A DNA stretch of 40,481 nucleotides. Source: JAZKIX01 sp040384645. Lineage in GTDB: Bacteria > Pseudomonadota > Gammaproteobacteria > Burkholderiales > Burkholderiaceae_D. The stretch lies in assembly GCA_040384645.1 (NCBI GenBank), contig JAZKIX010000076.1, positions 1-40,481 on the forward strand, read 5' to 3'. The position numbers were made by a program, and so were the translations under genes. This document shows positions 1-8,842 of the stretch, piece after piece. A model generated the notes under the pieces. The model searched no databases and was not told where the DNA came from. It worked only from the letters and a program-made list of their open reading frames with translations. Within the stretch, counting starts at the first letter, position 1. Each line of letters opens with the position of its first letter.

Positions 1-95
1 TTATTCAATATTTGCTGCGCAGCTTACGCTGGCTAAATTGCGTGTGCCTTTGCGTCAGTCATAGCATCACCGGATTGAAGGGGGAAAGTAAATTT

Positions 96-2036
96 ATGCA
101 TCAGATGCGACAACCCGCCTTACGCCTGATCGCGTTCCTTGTCATTGCCGCATGGGGCGTATCTGCTCAAGCCGTTGGCCTCGGGCCGATTCGGGTGCAG
201 TCTGCGCTGGGGCAATCTTTCCGCGCCAATATCACCCTGATCGGGTCCGATGCCGGTGAAATCACTACCACCTGCGTCAAAGCCAAGCTTGAGTCGTCCG
301 ACGGTGTGTTTCTGGGTTTGCCGCAAATCGGGCTGACGCGGGGCGTGCAGCCTGCCATCTTGAGTCTCACATTACGGCAATCGGTTAATGAGCCGGCGCT
401 GACAGTCAATATAGAACTCGGTTGCATCTCGCCAGTGCAACGTACCTATCAGATTTTGCTCGATCCACCAATGATGTTGCCGCAGGTGAGCGAAGCGGAA
501 GCACGCCAGGCGGTCGATGCCGGCGGTGCTAAAAGCAGTGTTGCAGCAATTGCGCCTGCGACCACGGATGCGGCCGCAACTGGCGAGAAGCCAGCGCAAA
601 AATCAAATACATCCAGAGCCGCACGCCGGCAAAAATCAGTCGCCGCCAATGACGCCATAGCGCTAGCCACCGCAAAAGAACCTGCGCCTGTACCCAGCAA
701 GAAAAAGAAAGTAGCACGCGACGTATTGTCGCTATCCGGTGACGATGGCAGCATCGATGCCGTGGTGGCAGCCCTGAAATTGTCGAGTACCTTGTCAAGC
801 ACCACGGCAAGCGCCAATCTTGCCGACACCGCGCCTGATCCCGACCCGGTTAAGACTGCAGAACTGCGCGCCGCGCAATTGCGCTTCGCCGCCATTTTGC
901 GCGGCGAAGATCCAGTCCTGACCGCCGAGGCGCAAGTACGGGCGGCCCAAGCGCGCGCGCAAAGCTTGCAGTCCGATACAGCCCGATTGCAGCAGCAAAC
1001 CAAGGCCAGTCAAATCAATATCGAGCGCTTCCGCGAAACCTCTTTTTCGTGGGAATGGGTTGCCACTTTGGCGGGCTTATTGCTGCTATGCCTGACTGCA
1101 TTGTGCTGGTTGCTCTGGCGCATATTCGCGTCTCGTAAAACCGGCAAAATCGATTGGTTGGAAAGCGGTCGTGCCACGCCTGCATCTGGGCAAGAAAAAA
1201 CCGAACCGCCGCTGGGGCCGGCCGGCATGAGCGGATTTGGTATCGGCACGCCGGAAAATAGCGATCACCTGTTTCATTCTTCCGCACCGGTCCGGCAGAC
1301 CGGTTCGCCGGTAGAAAAGCTGAAAGCGGTGACGCGTCCGCCAGCGGTGGTGAGCGGATTGCCGACCCTGGAAAGTACCAACAGCAGCATGTTGAGTACA
1401 TTTTCAGGCAAAACCGCCTCGCTGAAAGTGGAAGAAATTTCCGATGTAACGCAAGAAGCCGAGTTCTGGATGTCACTCAACGAGCCGCAGCGCGCGCTGG
1501 AAATATTGGAGCCGCAGAGCGACGTCGATCAGCCTGATTCGCCGGTGCCTTGGTTGTATCTGCTCGATATTTATCGCGATCTGCGTGACCGTGAAAAATA
1601 CGATGCCTTGCGTGAACGACTGGAGCGTCTGTTCAACGCCAGGATTCCCCAGTTCGGCGAAGATGTATCGGCTGTGGCCGAACGCAGCCTTGAGGACTAT
1701 CCGCATTTGCTCAAGCGGATTTGCGATGTCTGGAATGACAGCGATATCCTGGCCTTACTCGAGAGCTTGCTGATCGATGATCGCGATGGCGCCCGTGCCG
1801 GTTTCGACTTGCCGATTTATCGCGATATCTTGATGTTGAGTGGGGTAGCGCGCGAATTAAACCGCTCGAATCCGGCGGCAAAGGGGTCGCCCAAACCGCC
1901 AGGCGTGAGCGATATGTTGCCGACGATTGTTTTTGAACCTGCGCAAAATACACTTGATTTGGTGCCAATCGATGACGATAAGAGTTTGAAAACAGTCGAT
2001 TTTAATATCGATATCGTGCCGCCTGATCGCGCTTGA
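96..2036 (+). CDS. fimV: FimV-family inner-membrane protein (type IV pilus / polar hub type)
   Basis: The ATG at 96 is chosen because a strong Shine-Dalgarno stretch (GAAGGGGGA, 77-85) precedes it and it opens directly into a signal peptide ending near SAQA. An upstream TTG at 12 would add 28 residues that do not look like a leader. The mature N-terminus (LGPIRVQSALGQSFRA) matches the FimV N-terminal domain. An Ala/Lys-rich linker and a Gln-rich coiled-coil segment follow, then one transmembrane helix at about residues 322-345, then a cytoplasmic part with a TPR-like segment (AEFWMSLNEPQRALEILEP). FimV proteins bridge peptidoglycan and cytoplasm and support type IV pilus assembly or polar organisation. 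At 646 residues this one is short, and I see no LysM domain after the N-terminal domain, so it may be a FimV paralogue. The family call is fairly sure; the exact role is inferred. Confidence 0.75.
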   Translation: MHQMRQPALRLIAFLVIAAWGVSAQAVGLGPIRVQSALGQSFRANITLIGSDAGEITTTCVKAKLESSDGVFLGLPQIGLTRGVQPAILSLTLRQSVNEPALTVNIELGCISPVQRTYQILLDPPMMLPQVSEAEARQAVDAGGAKSSVAAIAPATTDAAATGEKPAQKSNTSRAARRQKSVAANDAIALATAKEPAPVPSKKKKVARDVLSLSGDDGSIDAVVAALKLSSTLSSTTASANLADTAPDPDPVKTAELRAAQLRFAAILRGEDPVLTAEAQVRAAQARAQSLQSDTARLQQQTKASQINIERFRETSFSWEWVATLAGLLLLCLTALCWLLWRIFASRKTGKIDWLESGRATPASGQEKTEPPLGPAGMSGFGIGTPENSDHLFHSSAPVRQTGSPVEKLKAVTRPPAVVSGLPTLESTNSSMLSTFSGKTASLKVEEISDVTQEAEFWMSLNEPQRALEILEPQSDVDQPDSPVPWLYLLDIYRDLRDREKYDALRERLERLFNARIPQFGEDVSAVAERSLEDYPHLLKRICDVWNDSDILALLESLLIDDRDGARAGFDLPIYRDILMLSGVARELNRSNPAAKGSPKPPGVSDMLPTIVFEPAQNTLDLVPIDDDKSLKTVDFNIDIVPPDRA

Positions 2037-2394
2037 AAAAATTTCAGGAAACAGAAAATAGAAAGCGGCATATCAAACACCGATAATGGGTAATAGGGTT
2101 TCGTAACTGGTCCGTTGAAAACAAAAAGGACGCGGCGCGTCCTTTTTTTGGTATAACTTTTAATCCATACCCGGTTCTAAAATTGATAGAGGGAAAATTT
2201 TCATTTCCTACGTGTTTGGACTATTTGGGGGTGTATAGTCTCATTTAATGCCTCATGCGCACGTTATATGCGCGCTGTTTTTAATACACGGGGCAGTATA
2301 TTTTTGTCTTGTGGTCGTTTTTTTATCGTTTTTTGTTTGCAACNNNNNNNNNNTTTACATTTTTATCCCGCATTTCATCAAACTCTTGATCACC
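2037..2394. other. Intergenic stretch with scaffold gap (N at 2344-2353)
   Basis: This 358-base region lies between the FimV-family gene and puuD. It holds the terminator at 2123-2149 and a placeholder of exactly 10 N. It is AT-rich around the gap and should hold the promoter of the polyamine cluster. I find no convincing -35/-10 pair, and the gap may hide part of it. No gene is visible here; the reading frame that crosses the gap upstream of puuD has no coding character. Confidence 0.6.
2123..2149 (+). terminator. Rho-independent terminator after the FimV-family gene
   Basis: A 6-bp GC stem (GGACGC / GCGTCC) with loop GGC is flanked by an A-run on the left and a seven-T run on the right. 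It lies 87 bases past the FimV stop codon and separates that gene from the polyamine cluster. Confidence 0.85.
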
Positions 2395-3216
2395 ATGGCA
2401 CGTCCCATCGTCATTGTCCCGGCCTGTAGCAAACAAATTGGCGCCCATCCTTATTACGTGGCGCAGCACAAGTATGTCGATGCCGTATTGCTTGGGGCCG
2501 ATTGCATGCCCTTGGTATTGCCTGCCCTTGGATCGGACACCGATTGGGATGCGGTGCTGGCAGTGGCCGATGGCGTCATGCTGACCGGTTCTCCCTCGAA
2601 TGTTCACCCCAGCCATTTTGACCAAACCGTGCGCGATCCGGCATTGCCGCTGGATGCTGCGCGCGACGCCACCACACTGCCGCTGATCCGCGCTGCTTTA
2701 CAGCGTGGCATCCCCATGCTGGCGATTTGCCGCGGCGCGCAAGAAATTAATGTCGCATTAGGGGGCAGCCTGCATCAGGCGGTGCAGGAATTGGCCGGAA
2801 TGATGGATCATCGCGAAATCAAAGATGTCGGGCTGGAGCAGCAATATGCAGCAGCTCACCCAGTGCGCCTGGCGCCCGGCGGCAGACTGGCGCAACTGCT
2901 TGGCCACGTCACGCACATCAACGTCAATTCCCTGCATGGCCAAGGCATCGACCGGCTAGCGCCTGGTCTGGTGATCGAGGCGCAAGCGGACGATGGCTTG
3001 GTCGAGGCTTACCGCGTGGGCGATGCGTCCGGTTTCTCGCTGGCAGTACAGTGGCATCCCGAATGGCGCTTACTGGACAATCCAGATTCGATGAAAATAT
3101 TTGCCGCTTTCGGCGCGGCTTGCAGGCAATATCAGCAGAGCCGGCAATATACAAGTCCTCAAACTGCCACGAATTTTGTTGAGTCATCGCCGCAAATTGC
3201 GCCGCCCGAGACCTAG
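2395..3216 (+). CDS. puuD: Gamma-glutamyl-gamma-aminobutyrate hydrolase (class I glutamine amidotransferase-like, peptidase C26)
   Basis: The enzyme hydrolyses gamma-glutamyl-GABA to glutamate and GABA, the last step of the gamma-glutamylated putrescine pathway in the cytoplasm. The 273-residue product shows the glutamine amidotransferase triad: nucleophile Cys112 in MLAICRGAQE, and His221 with Glu223 in QWHPEW. The oxyanion region MLTGSPSNV is characteristic of PuuD. The ATG at 2395 is chosen because homology begins there (MARPIVIVPA). No clear Shine-Dalgarno precedes it, but the scaffold gap lies only 41 bases upstream, so leader sequence may be missing. The length is close to E. coli PuuD (254 residues). 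puuA follows 109 bases downstream on the same strand, which supports the pathway assignment. Confidence 0.9.
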   Translation: MARPIVIVPACSKQIGAHPYYVAQHKYVDAVLLGADCMPLVLPALGSDTDWDAVLAVADGVMLTGSPSNVHPSHFDQTVRDPALPLDAARDATTLPLIRAALQRGIPMLAICRGAQEINVALGGSLHQAVQELAGMMDHREIKDVGLEQQYAAAHPVRLAPGGRLAQLLGHVTHINVNSLHGQGIDRLAPGLVIEAQADDGLVEAYRVGDASGFSLAVQWHPEWRLLDNPDSMKIFAAFGAACRQYQQSRQYTSPQTATNFVESSPQIAPPET

Positions 3217-3325
3217 CTTGTCTTGCCGAAATTAGCACCCAGAACTTACAATCGATGCGCCTGCATCAGCCTTCAGGTCAAGATGCGCGTGTGCAAAATA
3301 TTCAGCGAATAACCGAGAGGCCTAT

Positions 3326-4696
3326 ATGTCAATCCGCGACAATTTCAGCTACAACGATATGGATTCGTGGCTCAACGAAAAAAGAGTCACAGAGATCGAA
3401 TGTCTGGTACCCGATTTGACCGGCGTCGCGCGTGGCAAGATTTTGCCGCGCACCAAATTTACCGAAGACCGCGGTATGCGCATGCCCGAAGCGGTGCTCG
3501 GCATGACCGTAACCGGCAATTATCCAACCGATGACGAGGCATACGACCGGGCGATTTCGCCCACGGATCGCGACATGATTTTGAAAGCCGATCCCAATAC
3601 CATCACACTAGTGCCATGGGCCATCGATCCAACTGCCCAAGTGATCAACGACTGTTTTTTTGCCGATGGCAGCCCGGTTGATTTTGCACCGCGTTCGGTC
3701 TTGCGCCGAGTCTTGGGACTGTATGCCGACAAGGGCTGGTCGCCAATTGTCGCGCCGGAACTGGAGTTTTATCTTACGGCTAAAAATTCCGATCCTGACC
3801 TGCCGCTGAAACCGCCGATTGGCCGCAGCGGCCGGGCTGAAACCAGTCGCCAGATTTATAGCATCGATGCGGTCAATGACTTTGATCCGCTATTCGAGGA
3901 TATCTACGATTATTGCGAGTTAATGCAGCTCGACGTCGATACCTTGATTCATGAAATTGGCGCCGGCCAAATGGAAATCAATTTTTTGCATGGCGAACCT
4001 TTGGGCTTGGCCGACAAGGTGTTCTTCTTCAAACGCACCTTGCGCGAAGCTGCCTTGAAGCACGATATGTACGCCACCTTCATGGCCAAGCCGATGACCG
4101 GCGAGCCTGGCTCGGCGATGCATGTGCACCAGAGCGTGGTCGACTCTAAGACGCGCAAGAATATTTTCAGCAATCCTGACGGCAGCGCGTCAAAGGCGTT
4201 TTCACACTATATCGGCGGCTTGCAACGCTATATGCCATCGGCGATGGCGATTGCGGCGCCCTATGTCAATTCCTACCGTCGCATAGTGCGTCATACGGCG
4301 GCACCGATCAATGTGCAATGGGGTATGGATAACCGCACTGTCGGCTTCCGCGTACCGGTATCGGGTGCGCAAGACCGGCGCGTCGAAAATCGCGTGATCG
4401 GCGCTGATGCCAATCCTTATCTGGCGCTGGCAGTGACCCTGGCTTGCGGTTATCTGGGAATGACCGAGCAGCTTGAGCCAACCCCGATGACCGAGGGCAG
4501 TGCTTACGATCTCGACTTTGAATTGCCGCAAAGTTTGTCCGAGGCCTTGGGCGTGCTGCGGGCAGAAACTAATTTGCGTAATGTATTGGGCGACCGCTTT
4601 ATCGATGTCTATGCAGCGATCAAAGACTTGGAGCATCAAGAGTTCATGCGGGTGATCAGTCCTTGGGAACGTGAACATTTACTTTTGCACGTGTGA
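3326..4696 (+). CDS. puuA: Gamma-glutamylputrescine synthetase (glutamine synthetase family)
   Basis: This is an ATP-dependent ligase joining glutamate to the amine of putrescine, the first step of the gamma-glutamylated polyamine route. The 456-residue protein has the glutamine synthetase fold: beta-grasp N-terminus (ECLVPDLTGVARGKILP), metal/glutamate-binding ELEFYL near residue 145, AGQMEINF near 213, ATP-site MHVHQS near 265 and the NRTVGFRVP substrate motif near 335. PuuA-type members are distinguished from GlnA by their substrate and by context: puuD lies upstream, and an aminotransferase starts 4 bases after this stop codon. A GAGAGG Shine-Dalgarno lies 6 bases before the ATG. Activity on putrescine rather than other amines is inferred from neighbours, not seen in the sequence. 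Confidence 0.9.
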   Translation: MSIRDNFSYNDMDSWLNEKRVTEIECLVPDLTGVARGKILPRTKFTEDRGMRMPEAVLGMTVTGNYPTDDEAYDRAISPTDRDMILKADPNTITLVPWAIDPTAQVINDCFFADGSPVDFAPRSVLRRVLGLYADKGWSPIVAPELEFYLTAKNSDPDLPLKPPIGRSGRAETSRQIYSIDAVNDFDPLFEDIYDYCELMQLDVDTLIHEIGAGQMEINFLHGEPLGLADKVFFFKRTLREAALKHDMYATFMAKPMTGEPGSAMHVHQSVVDSKTRKNIFSNPDGSASKAFSHYIGGLQRYMPSAMAIAAPYVNSYRRIVRHTAAPINVQWGMDNRTVGFRVPVSGAQDRRVENRVIGADANPYLALAVTLACGYLGMTEQLEPTPMTEGSAYDLDFELPQSLSEALGVLRAETNLRNVLGDRFIDVYAAIKDLEHQEFMRVISPWEREHLLLHV

Positions 4697-4700
4697 TCCC

Positions 4701-6143
4701 ATGACAATGACAGCGACGAGCACGATGGTACCGAAAGCCGTTGGCGGTGCCGAGGATTTAGCCACCGACACCGCCACGATTCAAGCGCTGGATGCCGCTC
4801 ATTATTTGCATCCATTTACCGATTTCAAGAGCCTGTCCAACAAGGGCGCGCGGGTAATGGTCAAAGGTGAAGGCATCTATTTGTGGGATTCCGAGGATAA
4901 GCGGCTGCTCGACGGCATGTCGGGTCTGTGGTGCATGAACGTGGGTTACGGCCGCAAAAGTATTGCCGACGCATGCCATGCGCAGATGTTGCAACTGCCT
5001 TTTTACAATAGCTTTTTCCAGACTACCAATATCCCGGCGACGCAATTGGCAGCAAAGCTGGTCGAGATTTCCCCGCCGCAGTTCAATCATGTATTTTTTA
5101 CCGGTTCCGGCTCCGAGGGCAACGACACCAATGTCCGCATGGTGCGGCGTTATTGGGATTTGCTAGGCTATAAAGAGCGTCACGTCATCATCAGCCGCCA
5201 CAATGCCTATCACGGCAGCACGATGGCGGGTGCGTCGCTGGGCGGCATGTCCGGCATGCACGAACAAGGTGGTTTGCCGATTCCCGGCATCGAGCATATT
5301 GGCCAGCCCTGTTATCTGGAAGGTGGACGCGGCATGTCGCCGGAAGCATTCGGTCTAGAAGCCGCATCTTGGCTCGAGACGCGGATTCTTGAAATCGGCG
5401 CCGATAAAGTCGCCGCCTTTATTGGCGAACCGGTGCAGGGCGCCGGCGGCGTCGTGATACCGCCCGCTACTTACTGGCCTGAAATCCAGCGCATCTGCGA
5501 TAAATACGGCATCTTGCTGATCGCCGATGAAGTCATCTGCGGCTTTGGGCGGCTGGGTCACTGGTTCGGTTCGGAATATTTTGGCATCCGGCCTGACTTG
5601 ATGACCTTTGCCAAGGGCGTCACTTCCGGCTACATCCCTTTGGGCGGGGTCCTGGTGGGTGACAGGGTGGCGCAGGTCTTGATCGAAAAGGGTGGCGAGT
5701 TCAATCACGGTTTCACTTATTCCGGCCATCCGGTGGCCTGTGCTGCTGCGCTGGAAAATATCCGCCTCATTGAAGCCGAGCAATTGGTCCAGCAAGTGCG
5801 CGACGATACCGGACCGTATTTGAAGCAGGCGTTCGAGCAACTGGCGACGCATCCTTTAGTCGGTTTGGCAGAAACCTGCGGTTTTGTCGCAGGGCTTAAT
5901 TTGGTGAAAACGAAGGCGGAAGTAGTGCATGACTGCACCTTCTTCGCGCCCGAACAAGAAGTCGGCATGATTTGCCGTGGCCATATGTTTGGGAATGGCA
6001 TGATCATGCGCGCCGTCGGCGACCGCATGATTATTGCACCGCCATTGGTGATGAGTCGGGTGCAGATCGATGAAATGGTGGCCTTGATACGCGCTTGCCT
6101 TGACGATACTTTGACCGATTTGAAGGCGCGTGGCTGGATTTGA
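4701..6143 (+). CDS. spuC: Putrescine/polyamine:pyruvate aminotransferase (class III, PLP-dependent)
   Basis: This enzyme transfers the terminal amino group of putrescine (or another omega-amine) to pyruvate, giving 4-aminobutyraldehyde. The protein closely follows the Pseudomonas SpuC pattern as I recall it: PFTDFKSLSNKGARV, GLWCMNVGYGR, the PLP-contact GSGSEGNDTNVRMVR, the cofactor aspartate in IADEVICGFGRLG and the Schiff-base lysine about K305 in FAKGVTSGYIPLGG. The start is uncertain. ATG 4701 lies 4 bases past the puuA stop, but ATG 4707 and 4725 are also possible; a GTG at 4671 would overlap puuA and adds an unlikely leader. Tight spacing indicates co-transcription and probably coupling with puuA. 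The product aldehyde could be oxidised by the puuC-type dehydrogenase at 12165. Confidence 0.88.
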   Translation: MTMTATSTMVPKAVGGAEDLATDTATIQALDAAHYLHPFTDFKSLSNKGARVMVKGEGIYLWDSEDKRLLDGMSGLWCMNVGYGRKSIADACHAQMLQLPFYNSFFQTTNIPATQLAAKLVEISPPQFNHVFFTGSGSEGNDTNVRMVRRYWDLLGYKERHVIISRHNAYHGSTMAGASLGGMSGMHEQGGLPIPGIEHIGQPCYLEGGRGMSPEAFGLEAASWLETRILEIGADKVAAFIGEPVQGAGGVVIPPATYWPEIQRICDKYGILLIADEVICGFGRLGHWFGSEYFGIRPDLMTFAKGVTSGYIPLGGVLVGDRVAQVLIEKGGEFNHGFTYSGHPVACAAALENIRLIEAEQLVQQVRDDTGPYLKQAFEQLATHPLVGLAETCGFVAGLNLVKTKAEVVHDCTFFAPEQEVGMICRGHMFGNGMIMRAVGDRMIIAPPLVMSRVQIDEMVALIRACLDDTLTDLKARGWI

Positions 6144-6190
6144 CACTGCAAAAACATGACAGGGCGCGCGATTCCATGCAAAATCCACGT

Positions 6191-6206
6191 TGGCACGGTT
6201 ATTGAT
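6191..6206 (+). promoter_or_regulatory. Candidate sigma-54 (-24/-12) promoter upstream of potF
   Basis: TGGCAC-N5-TTGAT lies 127 bases before the potF start. It matches the RpoN consensus TGGCAC-N5-TTGCW at all positions except the C of the -12 GC dinucleotide. The spacing between the two dinucleotides is the required 10 bases. The near match suggests nitrogen-controlled transport expression, but the mismatch falls on an important base, so this is only a candidate. Confidence 0.35.
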
Positions 6207-6332
6207 GTAAAGGCATGAAGGTTTGATCACTTGTTTGACCATGTAAACTTTAAAAATCCAGATTTATGCGATGCGCTTGACGAGCGCCTACTAGCAACTT
6301 AGCCATTCAATTTAATTCGACAGGAGACAAGT

Positions 6333-7551
6333 ATGACCAAATCGAAAACATCAATATGGGCACTGACCCGCAAGACCCGACTCAGCATCCGAGCCGGACG
6401 CATGCTTGCGATGAGCTTGGGCATGGCTGCAGGTTTGGCCATGGTGGGTGCGCCGGTCGCTCATGCCGAGGAAGAAAAAGTCTTGAATATCTACAACTGG
6501 TCCGATTACATCGCTGAAGACACAGTGAAGAATTTTGAGAAAGAAACTGGCATCAAGGTACGTTACGACCTGTTTGATAGCAATGAAATCCTGCATGCCA
6601 AACTGGTGGCGGGCAAGACCGGCTATGACGTCGTAGTGCCGTCGTCCAACTGGGCGCGACTGCAAATCGACGGCGGCCTGTTGCGTAAGCTCGATAAGAG
6701 CAAGCTCCCCAATTTAGCCAATCTCGACCCTACCATCCAGTCACAGATCGGCAAGCTTGATCCGAATAATGAGCATCTGGTGGTCTGGCTTTGGGGCTTT
6801 ACCACGGTCGGTATCAATGTCGAGAAAGTCAAGGCCGCGCTCGGTACCATGCCGATGCCGGAAAATGCCTGGGACCTGGTATTCAATCCAAAATATATTT
6901 CCAAGTTGAAGTCCTGCGGCGTTTCTTTCCTTGATGCGCCCTCTGAAATTCTTCCTGCCGCCTTGCAATACATCGGCAAACCCGCTTATTCCAAAGTCAG
7001 TGCCGATTATCAAGAAGCCGGACGCATGTTGCAGTCAATACGTCCTTATGTCAGTCTCTTCAGCTCGTCGGGATACATCAACGACATGGCTAACGGCTCG
7101 GTTTGCCTGNNNNNNNNNNGCGCGGGTGGGAATCGTGCTCGCGCCTATCTGGTGCCTGGCGCTTGGCTGGTCGGGCGACATTAATATCGCACGTCAGCGC
7201 GCCATCGATGCCAAGAACGGCAACAATATCGTCGCCCTGATTCCAAAAACAACCGCGACATTGTTCTTTGACACCATGGGAATTCCGGCCGATGCACCGC
7301 ATCCGAATAATGCGCATCTGTGGATCAATTACATCATGCGTCCGGAAGTTCACGCTAGCCTGACCAATAAAGTTTTTTATGCGAATCCCAATGCCGCCAG
7401 TTTGAAATTCGTTAAAAAAGAAATCGCCGAAAATAAGAGCGTTTTCCTGTCCGACGAAGACAAGAAAAAAATGGTCGCGCCAGAAACCGTAAATGCCGAT
7501 ATTCGCCGCACCATGACGCGCGTATATACCAAGTTCAAGACCGGACTTTAA
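6333..7551 (+). CDS. potF: Putrescine ABC transporter periplasmic binding protein, interrupted by a scaffold join
   Basis: The protein captures putrescine (possibly spermidine) in the periplasm for the PotGHI importer. A good Shine-Dalgarno (CAGGAGAC) precedes ATG 6333. A long signal peptide ends at AHA near residue 45, followed by the typical VLNIYNWSDYI and the ligand-binding YDVVVPSSNWA. The frame runs to VCL at 7109, meets 10 N (7110-7119), and resumes in a different frame. Family comparison shows VCL should continue straight into ALGWSGDINIARQRA, whose codons begin at 7159. Bases 7120-7152 are therefore extraneous, and TGCCTG is present on both sides of the join. Reading 6333-7109 plus 7159-7551 gives an intact 389-residue protein. 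The break is most likely an assembly artefact; an unassembled insertion element is the alternative. Confidence 0.88.
7110..7152. other. Scaffold gap plus 33 extraneous bases inside potF
   Basis: Ten N (7110-7119) are followed by 33 bases (7120-7152) that do not fit PotF in any frame. TGCCTG ends the left side (7104-7109) and recurs at 7153-7158, where normal potF sequence resumes. This is either an untrimmed erroneous contig tip or the right end of an unassembled insertion with a 6-base target duplication. Confidence 0.8.
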
Positions 7552-7560
7552 TTGTGTCGG

Positions 7561-7589
7561 CCCAAGCGCCGCCATTGTCGGCGCTTGGG
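7561..7589 (+). terminator. Hairpin between potF and potG (attenuator / mRNA stabiliser)
   Basis: A perfect 11-bp stem (CCCAAGCGCCG / CGGCGCTTGGG) with a 7-base loop lies 10 bases after the potF stop. No T-run follows (TCTTGGTT), so full termination is unlikely. Hairpins at this place in binding-protein operons often protect the upstream message or attenuate transcription, giving more binding protein than permease. Confidence 0.65.
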
Positions 7590-7681
7590 TCTTGGTTAAA
7601 AAAACTGCGTCCGATTGCGCAGACCGTATTTGCTTGTTTTCGACCGTTCGCACATTTGCCCTTGATTGCAAAAATCCCGTG

Positions 7682-8830
7682 ATGACAACCGCCCCGACTG
7701 TTCCTATCCTTAGCTCGGCTGCTAATGCAGCGCAGCCATTTTTAATGATTCGTAATCTGGTCAAGGAATTCGATGGCGGCAGGGCAGTCGATGATGTTTC
7801 GATAGCGATTGAAAAAGGCGAAATATTCGCTTTGCTAGGCAGTTCCGGTTGCGGCAAGTCGACCCTGCTGCGCATGTTGGCCGGATTTGAATTGCCGACT
7901 TCGGGACAGATTTCACTGGCTGGCTTGGATATCGTCAGCGTGCCGCCGTATGAACGTTCGATCAATATGATGTTTCAGTCTTACGCCTTGTTTCCGCATT
8001 TGTCAGTATGGGATAACGTCGCGTTTGGCTTGCGCCGCGATGGCATGCCGAAGGATCAGATTGCGGACCGGGTCGACAAGATGTTGGCCCTGGTGCAGCT
8101 CNNNNNNNNNNCCTACGGCAAACGCAAGCCGCATCAATTGTCGGGTGGCCAGCAACAACGCGTTGCGTTGGCGCGTAGCTTGTCCAAGCGCCCGCAATTA
8201 CTGTTGCTCGATGAACCCTTAGGTGCGCTCGATAAAAAGTTGCGCGAGCAAACCCAGTTGGAATTGGTAAACATCATCGAACAAGTCGGCGTCACCTGCG
8301 TCATGGTGACCCACGATCAGGAAGAAGCCATGACCATGGCGACCAGGATCGCCGTGATGAGCCAAGGCCGCATACTGCAAATCGGCAAACCGGGCGATAT
8401 TTACGAAACGCCTAATTGCCGTTTCGTCGCCGATTTTATTGGCAGCATCAATATGTTCGAGGGCGTAGTGGTCGAAGATGAGCCAGATCATGTCGTGATC
8501 GACAGCCCGGAATGCCAGCATTACATCAGTCACGGCATCAGCGGTACCTTAGGCATGGCGGCATCGGTGGGCGTGCGCCCCGAAAAAATCAGCGTTAGCA
8601 AAACCGCCCCGGGTGGATCTGCCCGTGCTGCAGTCAATTGCGTAGCCGGAGAAATTGTCGAGTTGGCGTATTTGGGCCGGTACACGGTCTATCATCTGAA
8701 ACTGGCGACCGGCATGGTCATCAAGGCCAGTGCCACCAATAGCGTGCGGCACGCCGGCGATAAACTCGATTGGGGCGACCAGGTTTTCGCATCGTGGAAC
8801 CCGGACGACGCCGTAGTATTAACTAGGTGA
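7682..8830 (+). CDS. potG: Putrescine ABC transporter ATP-binding protein
   Basis: This is the ATPase subunit that energises the PotHI permease at the inner-membrane face. ATG 7682 is chosen because it gives 382 residues (E. coli PotG has 377) and starts just before the conserved core; an in-frame GTG at 7592 would begin right behind the potF hairpin and adds 30 non-conserved residues. Walker A GSSGCGKST is at residues 53-61, the Q-loop in MMFQSYALFPH, the signature LSGGQQQR near 152, Walker B LLLLDEP near 176 and the switch MVTHDQEEAM. The C-terminal part is a TOBE-type regulatory domain (VGVRPEKI). Ten N at 8102-8111 fall between LVQL and YGKRKPHQ. The frame happens to survive, but relatives have about two residues there, so the true gap is probably about 4 bases. 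Confidence 0.92.
   Translation: MTTAPTVPILSSAANAAQPFLMIRNLVKEFDGGRAVDDVSIAIEKGEIFALLGSSGCGKSTLLRMLAGFELPTSGQISLAGLDIVSVPPYERSINMMFQSYALFPHLSVWDNVAFGLRRDGMPKDQIADRVDKMLALVQLXXXXYGKRKPHQLSGGQQQRVALARSLSKRPQLLLLDEPLGALDKKLREQTQLELVNIIEQVGVTCVMVTHDQEEAMTMATRIAVMSQGRILQIGKPGDIYETPNCRFVADFIGSINMFEGVVVEDEPDHVVIDSPECQHYISHGISGTLGMAASVGVRPEKISVSKTAPGGSARAAVNCVAGEIVELAYLGRYTVYHLKLATGMVIKASATNSVRHAGDKLDWGDQVFASWNPDDAVVLTR
8102..8111. other. Scaffold gap (10 N) inside potG
   Basis: A placeholder run of 10 N sits just upstream of the ABC signature motif. Comparison with PotG relatives suggests the real missing sequence is about 4 bases, encoding roughly two variable residues with the flanking CC. The four X residues in a naive translation should not be taken literally. 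Confidence 0.75.
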
Positions 8831-8842
8831 TTAAGAGCCCCC

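Noticed and set aside
2214..2238. TTGGAC and TATAGT as puuD promoter
   Set aside because: The spacing is only 12 bases, too short for sigma-70.
2257..2273. GCGCA/TGCGC hairpin followed by TGTTTTT as a second terminator
   Set aside because: The stem is only 5 bp, there is a break before the T-run, and a strong terminator already stands upstream.
4480..4530. Tyr in GSAYDLDFELP of PuuA as a GlnE adenylylation site
   Set aside because: The segment aligns near the NLYDLPP loop of GlnA, but the Tyr is a common part of PuuA-type proteins and the flanking motif is not conserved. The presence of glnE in the window is coincidental.
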